A stretch of 64,000 nt of DNA from W0P28-013 sp963593685. GTDB lineage: Bacteria > Bacteroidota > Bacteroidia > Bacteroidales > Paludibacteraceae. Shown here in pieces: positions 60,154-64,000 of the stretch (the first letter of the stretch is position 1; each line of letters starts with the position of its first letter). The notes under the pieces were generated by a model, which made no database searches, was not told the origin of the DNA, and was given only the letters and a program-made list of their open reading frames with translations. The position numbers and the translations under genes were made by a program. The stretch lies in NCBI GenBank assembly GCA_963593685.1, contig CAVBBP010000003.1, positions 1-64,000 of the forward strand, given 5' to 3'.

Positions 60154-61569
60154 ATGTTGAACTACTATTTTCCAAAATACATTTCGTCGAGAGCCATCTA
60201 TTTGTACATTGTTTTGTTGGTGGCTACTCCCATCATTTTTGGATACCCGATGGAGTGGTATTTTTGGCTATTCGGACTGGTCGAAGTTGTCGGATTTTTC
60301 TATTTTTCGCATCAATTGTCCATTCAGTGGGGAGGCTATTCGTCGAAATTTTTTGCCAAAAAACTAGTTACTACGGCACTTGTCGTGCGCATCGTTTATG
60401 TGCTTTTTAGTTATTTGTTTTTCGAAATAATGACTGGCACGCCATACGAATTCCACGCTGCCGATGTGGGCTTTTATCACGCCATGGGAAAATATGGCGC
60501 ATCGCTTATTTGGAATGGTGATTTTAACTTGTTAGCGCATTTCGATGAGGCTGCTCAAATTAACATTTCTGATGCTGGCTACCCAATTTATTTGAGCGTT
60601 GTGTATGCTCTGACGGGCGATTCGATTTTGATAACCCGTCTGCTGAAAGCCGTTTGGAGTGCGTGGACGGTACTGCTTGTTTACAAAATTGCTTCGCGCA
60701 ATTTCGACGAAAGCACGGCGCGTATGGCGGCGATTTTTTGCCTGCTCATGCCCAACCTAATTTACTATTGTGGCATGCACTTGAAAGAGACCGAAATGCT
60801 CTTTCTCACAGTGCTTTTTATTGAGCAGGCCGACCTGCTTTTACACTCGAAAAAGTTTATTCTTGCCCCCACTATTATCATGGTTTTGATGGGGTTGTAC
60901 GCCTTTATGTTTCGCACAGTATTGGGGGCGGTATTGTTTATTTCGTTCTTCATGGCGCTGGCTTTTACAAGTACGCATATTGTGAATTGGGGTAAGCGTA
61001 TCATCGTTGGGTTGTTGACGGTAGCCATCGTTGGTATGGCATTGAGCGACCGTATCGCAAGCGAATTGGAAGAGGTTTGGGACACCAAAAACACGACTCA
61101 AGAATCGAACATGGCTTGGCGTGCCGAGCGCGAAAATGGTAATGTTTTTGCTAAGTATGCGAGTTCCGCTGTATTTGCTCCTCTGATTTTCACTATTCCA
61201 TTTCCAACAATGGTCAATACTATAGGGCAGGAGAATCAGCGCATGATTCACGGCGGCAATTTTGTAAAAAATGTTACTTCGTTTTTTACCCTTTTGGCAC
61301 TTATAATGCTCCTATTTTCGGGCGATTGGCGCAAATATGTCTTGCCGCTGTCGTTTTTGTGCGGCTATTTGGTGGTGCTGGTATTTAGCAATTTTGCGCA
61401 ATCGGAGCGTTTCCACTTGCCAACAATTCCGTTTGCGTTGATGTTTGCTGCGTATGGCGTTTCACATTTGTCGAACAAAGGTAAAAAAATCTACAACTAC
61501 TGGTTGATTATTATATTTGTAGCGAATATCGCTTGGAGTTGGTTCAAACTGAGAGGAAGGGGAATGTAA
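60154..61569 (+). CDS. Polytopic membrane protein, GT-C/PMT-like glycosyltransferase or related
   Basis: 471 residues with around ten hydrophobic segments (YLYIVLLVATPIIFGYPM, FGLVEVVGFFYFSHQ, IIVGLLTVAIVGMALSD, SFFTLLALIMLLFSGDW and others). The first large loop (FHAADVGFYHAMGKYG) and GYPIYLSVVYALTGDS plus CGMHLKETEMLF resemble GT-C sugar transferases using lipid-linked donors; an oligosaccharide polymerase is the other possibility. No firm family. It is tightly packed with glycosyltransferase genes on both sides (gaps of four and one base). Confidence 0.8.
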   Translation: MLNYYFPKYISSRAIYLYIVLLVATPIIFGYPMEWYFWLFGLVEVVGFFYFSHQLSIQWGGYSSKFFAKKLVTTALVVRIVYVLFSYLFFEIMTGTPYEFHAADVGFYHAMGKYGASLIWNGDFNLLAHFDEAAQINISDAGYPIYLSVVYALTGDSILITRLLKAVWSAWTVLLVYKIASRNFDESTARMAAIFCLLMPNLIYYCGMHLKETEMLFLTVLFIEQADLLLHSKKFILAPTIIMVLMGLYAFMFRTVLGAVLFISFFMALAFTSTHIVNWGKRIIVGLLTVAIVGMALSDRIASELEEVWDTKNTTQESNMAWRAERENGNVFAKYASSAVFAPLIFTIPFPTMVNTIGQENQRMIHGGNFVKNVTSFFTLLALIMLLFSGDWRKYVLPLSFLCGYLVVLVFSNFAQSERFHLPTIPFALMFAAYGVSHLSNKGKKIYNYWLIIIFVANIAWSWFKLRGRGM

Positions 61570-61570
61570 C

Positions 61571-62482
61571 ATGCGCATTTTGTTCGTGGCATCGTATAAC
61601 AAGGGTCGTTTTGCGCCGTTCGTTACCGAGCAGGCCGAAGCCTTGCGCCGTGCTGGTTGCGAGGTCGATTGCTTTGGCGTTGTAGGCAAAGGCGCAACGG
61701 GTTATCTGAAAGCGTTTGCTGCCTTGCGACGGAAACTGAAAGCCTTCGCACCCGATGTGGTGCATGCACACTATGGGCTTTGCGGCGTGCTGGCCAACTT
61801 GCAGCGGCGAGTACCTGTGGTTACCACTTACCACGGTTCCGACATCAACGAGCCGCGCGTTTTGCGACTGTCGCGTGTGGCGATGCAATTGTCGGCGTGG
61901 AATGTGTTTGTGTCGCCACAGAGCCAAGCCATTGCCAACCTCAAGTGCAACTACAGTTTAATACCCTGTGGCGTGGATTTGTACGACAAAAATGATGCCG
62001 ATGTGGCCGCCGTTCGGGCGAGGGTAGGGTGGAAGGCTGATAAAAAATATGTGGTTTTTGCTGGCGCTTTCGACAATCGCGTGAAAAATGCGCCTTTGGC
62101 ACAAGCGGCTGTTGCTTTGCTGAACGATGTTGTTTTGCTCGAACTCAAAGGTTACAGCCGTGCGCAGGTGGTGGCGTTGCTTTATGCCGCAAATGCACTT
62201 CTGATGACCTCATACACAGAGGGTTCGCCACAAATCATAAAAGAAGCCATGGCGTGCGGTTGCCCCATAGTGAGCGTCGATGTGGGCGATGTGGCGGAAC
62301 GCATTGCTGGGTTGGACGGCTGCGCGTTGGCGGAACGCACGCCCCAAAGCATCGCCGATAAACTGGAACAAGTCATCGCCTTCGACCGCCCCACGCAAGG
62401 CCGCGAACGGATAATCGCTTCGAATTTGACCAACGATTCAGTCGCTAAACAGTTGATAGAAATTTACGAAAAGGTGTTATAA
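61571..62482 (+). CDS. Family 4 glycosyltransferase
   Basis: 303 residues, GT-B fold. N-terminal half: RILFVASYNKGRFAPFVTEQ, DVVHAHYGLCGVLANL, VVTTYHGSDINEPRVL. C-terminal donor half: VVFAGAFDNRVKNAPLAQ, LLMTSYTEGSPQIIKEAMACG with the E-x7-E motif, PIVSVDVGDVAERI. It is a retaining nucleotide-sugar transferase for the polysaccharide. It starts one base after the membrane gene stop. Confidence 0.93.
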   Translation: MRILFVASYNKGRFAPFVTEQAEALRRAGCEVDCFGVVGKGATGYLKAFAALRRKLKAFAPDVVHAHYGLCGVLANLQRRVPVVTTYHGSDINEPRVLRLSRVAMQLSAWNVFVSPQSQAIANLKCNYSLIPCGVDLYDKNDADVAAVRARVGWKADKKYVVFAGAFDNRVKNAPLAQAAVALLNDVVLLELKGYSRAQVVALLYAANALLMTSYTEGSPQIIKEAMACGCPIVSVDVGDVAERIAGLDGCALAERTPQSIADKLEQVIAFDRPTQGRERIIASNLTNDSVAKQLIEIYEKVL

Positions 62483-62510
62483 AAACTCCCTTAAATCGCT
62501 GAAAAAGTTG

Positions 62511-62518
62511 TATATTTG
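62511..62518 (+). promoter_or_regulatory. -7 element of the FemAB-like gene (TATATTTG)
   Basis: TATATTTG followed by CTTG, 14 bases ahead of ATG 62533. The close spacing predicts a very short leader. Confidence 0.55.
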
Positions 62519-62532
62519 CTTGTTCAATTGAG

Positions 62533-63537
62533 ATGATCGACATCATTTCCGACATAGCGCATATCGATGTAGGGCAGTGGCGCACGCTTGTGACCGAATC
62601 GCCAACAGCCACTTGGTTTCAGATGCGCGAAGCGTACGATTTTTATGCCTCGCTGTCCAACGAAATGAGGGCGTTTGTCTATGCCGTTGCCGAGAATGGA
62701 AAACTTATGGGCGTGGTGGTCGGTTACATCACGCACGAACAGAGCAAAGTCAAGCAGTTTTTTACGCGCCGCGCTATCATCATCGGTGGGGCGATGCTCG
62801 ACGAAACTATCACAGACGAGGCACTCTCTGCGCTGCTTACTGCTGTACGCCATGGACTGCAACAGAAGGCAATTTATATCGAATTGCGCAATTTCCACGA
62901 CTACAGCCGCTGGCGAAGTGTTTTTGAAAAGTGTGGTTTCGCCTATCAGCCTCATTTGAATTTCCACATCAATACAAGTTCGCTGGCGGTGGTCGAACAG
63001 AATCTTGGCAAGAGCCGCAAGCGCGACATCAAAACCACTATCCGCGATGGGGTAGAGTCCGTACTAAATCCAACCATAGAGCAAGTGCGGGAGTACTACA
63101 CGCTGCTCCAAACGCTCTATCGCACCAAAGTGAAAACGCCACTTTTCTCGTGGAATTTTTTCGCGCAACTCTACAAAACCGATGGCAGGCGGTTCTTGCT
63201 CTGCGCCTATAATGGGCGAATTATCGGCGGCACAGTTTGCGTTTGTTTGCCTGCGAAAGGCGTGTACGAGTGGTTTGTTTGCGGCGAAGACGGCAAGTAC
63301 AACCATATTTTCCCCTCGTCGTATGCCACCTATCTCGGCATTTGCTACGCAGCCGAGGGCGACTATCCGCTGTTTGATATGATGGGTGCTGGCAAACCCA
63401 ACGACGCATACGGCGTGCGTGCTTTCAAAGCACATTTTGGTGGCAAAGAGGTGGAACATGGACGCTATTTGCACATCTGTCGCCCGATTTTGTATCAAAT
63501 GGGTAAATTGGGTGTAAAACTACTGAAAAAGAGATAA
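62533..63537 (+). CDS. FemAB/GNAT-like aminoacyl- or acyl-transferase
   Basis: 334 residues with two GNAT-like halves, the FemABX layout: GKLMGVVVGYITHEQSKVKQ in the first and FLLCAYNGRIIGGTVCVCLP plus GRYLHICRPILYQMGKLGV in the second, with LGKSRKRDIKTTIRDG between. In Bacteroidetes such proteins sit in polysaccharide or peptidoglycan loci and transfer an amino acid or acyl group to a cell-surface polymer; the acceptor here is unknown. It is the last gene before hisS. Confidence 0.87.
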   Translation: MIDIISDIAHIDVGQWRTLVTESPTATWFQMREAYDFYASLSNEMRAFVYAVAENGKLMGVVVGYITHEQSKVKQFFTRRAIIIGGAMLDETITDEALSALLTAVRHGLQQKAIYIELRNFHDYSRWRSVFEKCGFAYQPHLNFHINTSSLAVVEQNLGKSRKRDIKTTIRDGVESVLNPTIEQVREYYTLLQTLYRTKVKTPLFSWNFFAQLYKTDGRRFLLCAYNGRIIGGTVCVCLPAKGVYEWFVCGEDGKYNHIFPSSYATYLGICYAAEGDYPLFDMMGAGKPNDAYGVRAFKAHFGGKEVEHGRYLHICRPILYQMGKLGVKLLKKR

Positions 63538-63641
63538 CCGCACAATTTCGGGCGATACAAATCAAGATGCGCGCGCATCCCTACTTTCTACTTTATAAAC
63601 TTTCAACTTTACGAACTTTTTCCACTTTCAAACTATTTTCG

Positions 63642-63649
63642 TATCTTTG
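63642..63649 (+). promoter_or_regulatory. -7 element of hisS (TATCTTTG)
   Basis: TATCTTTG followed by CAAG, 64 bases ahead of ATG 63714. The gap also holds a GATGCGCGCGCATC palindrome and ACTTTATAAACTTTC repeats (about 63566-63630). Confidence 0.7.
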
Positions 63650-63713
63650 CAAGATGGTGTGCGCGGGTGCGCTATCGCCGTAAAGTAACGAAAAAACAGA
63701 ACTTTTCACAAAA

Positions 63714-64000
63714 ATGAACATAGGAATACCCAAGGGAACACGCGATTTTTCGCCTGCCGAGATGGCAAAACGCAACTACATTTTCGATACGATTCGTGGC
63801 GTTTTTGCGCGCTACGGATTTCAGCAAATCGAGACGCCTGCGCTCGAAAACCTATCGACGCTGATGGGAAAATATGGCGACGAGGGCGACAAATTGCTGT
63901 TCAAAGTGCTGAATTCGGGCGATTTTGCCGCCAAACTTACCGACGAGGAACTGCTGGCGCACAACAGCCGCCAACTGACCAACCGAATCGCCGAAAAAGG
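63714..64000 (+). CDS. hisS: Histidyl-tRNA synthetase, 5' part cut by the window edge
   Basis: The first 95 codons of a class II synthetase: IPKGTRDFSPAEMAKRN, YGFQQIETPALENLSTLMGKYG and EGDKLLFKVLNSGDF match HisRS motif 1. It attaches histidine to tRNA(His). No frameshift or odd feature in the visible part; the gene continues to the right of base 64000. Confidence 0.95.
   Translation, partial: MNIGIPKGTRDFSPAEMAKRNYIFDTIRGVFARYGFQQIETPALENLSTLMGKYGDEGDKLLFKVLNSGDFAAKLTDEELLAHNSRQLTNRIAEK

Noticed and set aside
1..64000. tRNA or rRNA genes
   Set aside because: No cloverleaf-like or rRNA sequence was noticed by eye in the gaps; a covariance search would be needed for certainty.

Overview
The window looks like chromosomal DNA of an uncultured member of the Bacteroidales (Bacteroidetes). 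The evidence is the Bacteroidetes promoter signature TAnnTTTG in front of many genes (textbook TTTG-N19/20-TACCTTTG before rpsO, wecB and an ATPase gene), a MurF-Alr-type alanine racemase, LL-diaminopimelate aminotransferase (DapL), a zinc-less sirtuin, BspA-like and Fibrobacter-type paralogous secreted proteins with type IX secretion-like C-termini, and a Kdo transferase (Gram-negative envelope).

Layout. 1-19842: an aryl-polyene/flexirubin-type pigment locus: tyrosine/histidine ammonia-lyase, two acyl carrier proteins, LpxL-like acyltransferase, O-methyltransferase, two ketosynthases each carrying an extra degenerate ketosynthase-like half, polysaccharide deacetylase, LolA-like carrier, GT2-DUF2062 glycosyltransferase, and a giant MMPL-PlsC-methyltransferase fusion. 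No ketoreductase, dehydratase, thioesterase or aryl-CoA ligase is seen, so the locus probably extends left of base 1 or uses genes elsewhere. It is interrupted at 11993-15500 by an AT-rich three-gene restriction-modification cassette (m5C methylase, DUF3883-like nuclease candidate, m5C methylase) joined to its neighbours on both sides by ATGA stop/start overlaps. 19942-34002: mostly housekeeping (fabD, nagB, an alanine racemase with a MurF remnant, YigZ, YbaK, MFS sugar transporter plus ROK kinase, aspS, sirtuin, GDSL hydrolase, LytTR regulator, dapL). 34402-48413: surface and envelope genes (lipoprotein, secreted proteins, rpsO, waaA, EF-hand membrane protein, pepD, amidase, MCE protein). 48780-53052: dnaA, miaA, TPR protein, ribH. 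53244-63537: a surface polysaccharide region (wecB, a G-tract-frameshifted pyruvyltransferase, nitroreductase, glycosyltransferases, FemAB-like protein) with two DUF4143 AAA ATPase genes, each preceded by its own short tandem-repeat array. The 5' end of hisS runs off the right edge.

The intergenic DNA is striking. Nearly every long gap is assembled from the same small dictionary of repeated words and hairpins, usually in a fixed order, and one gap (15998-16263) holds the series as an intact reverse complement. No tRNA, rRNA, CRISPR array or complete transposase gene was seen. The points most worth follow-up are the repeat arrays controlling the DUF4143 ATPases, the G9 tract in the pyruvyltransferase, the seamless restriction-modification insertion, the 146-bp MITE-like element at a stop codon, and the ordered intergenic repeat mosaic.
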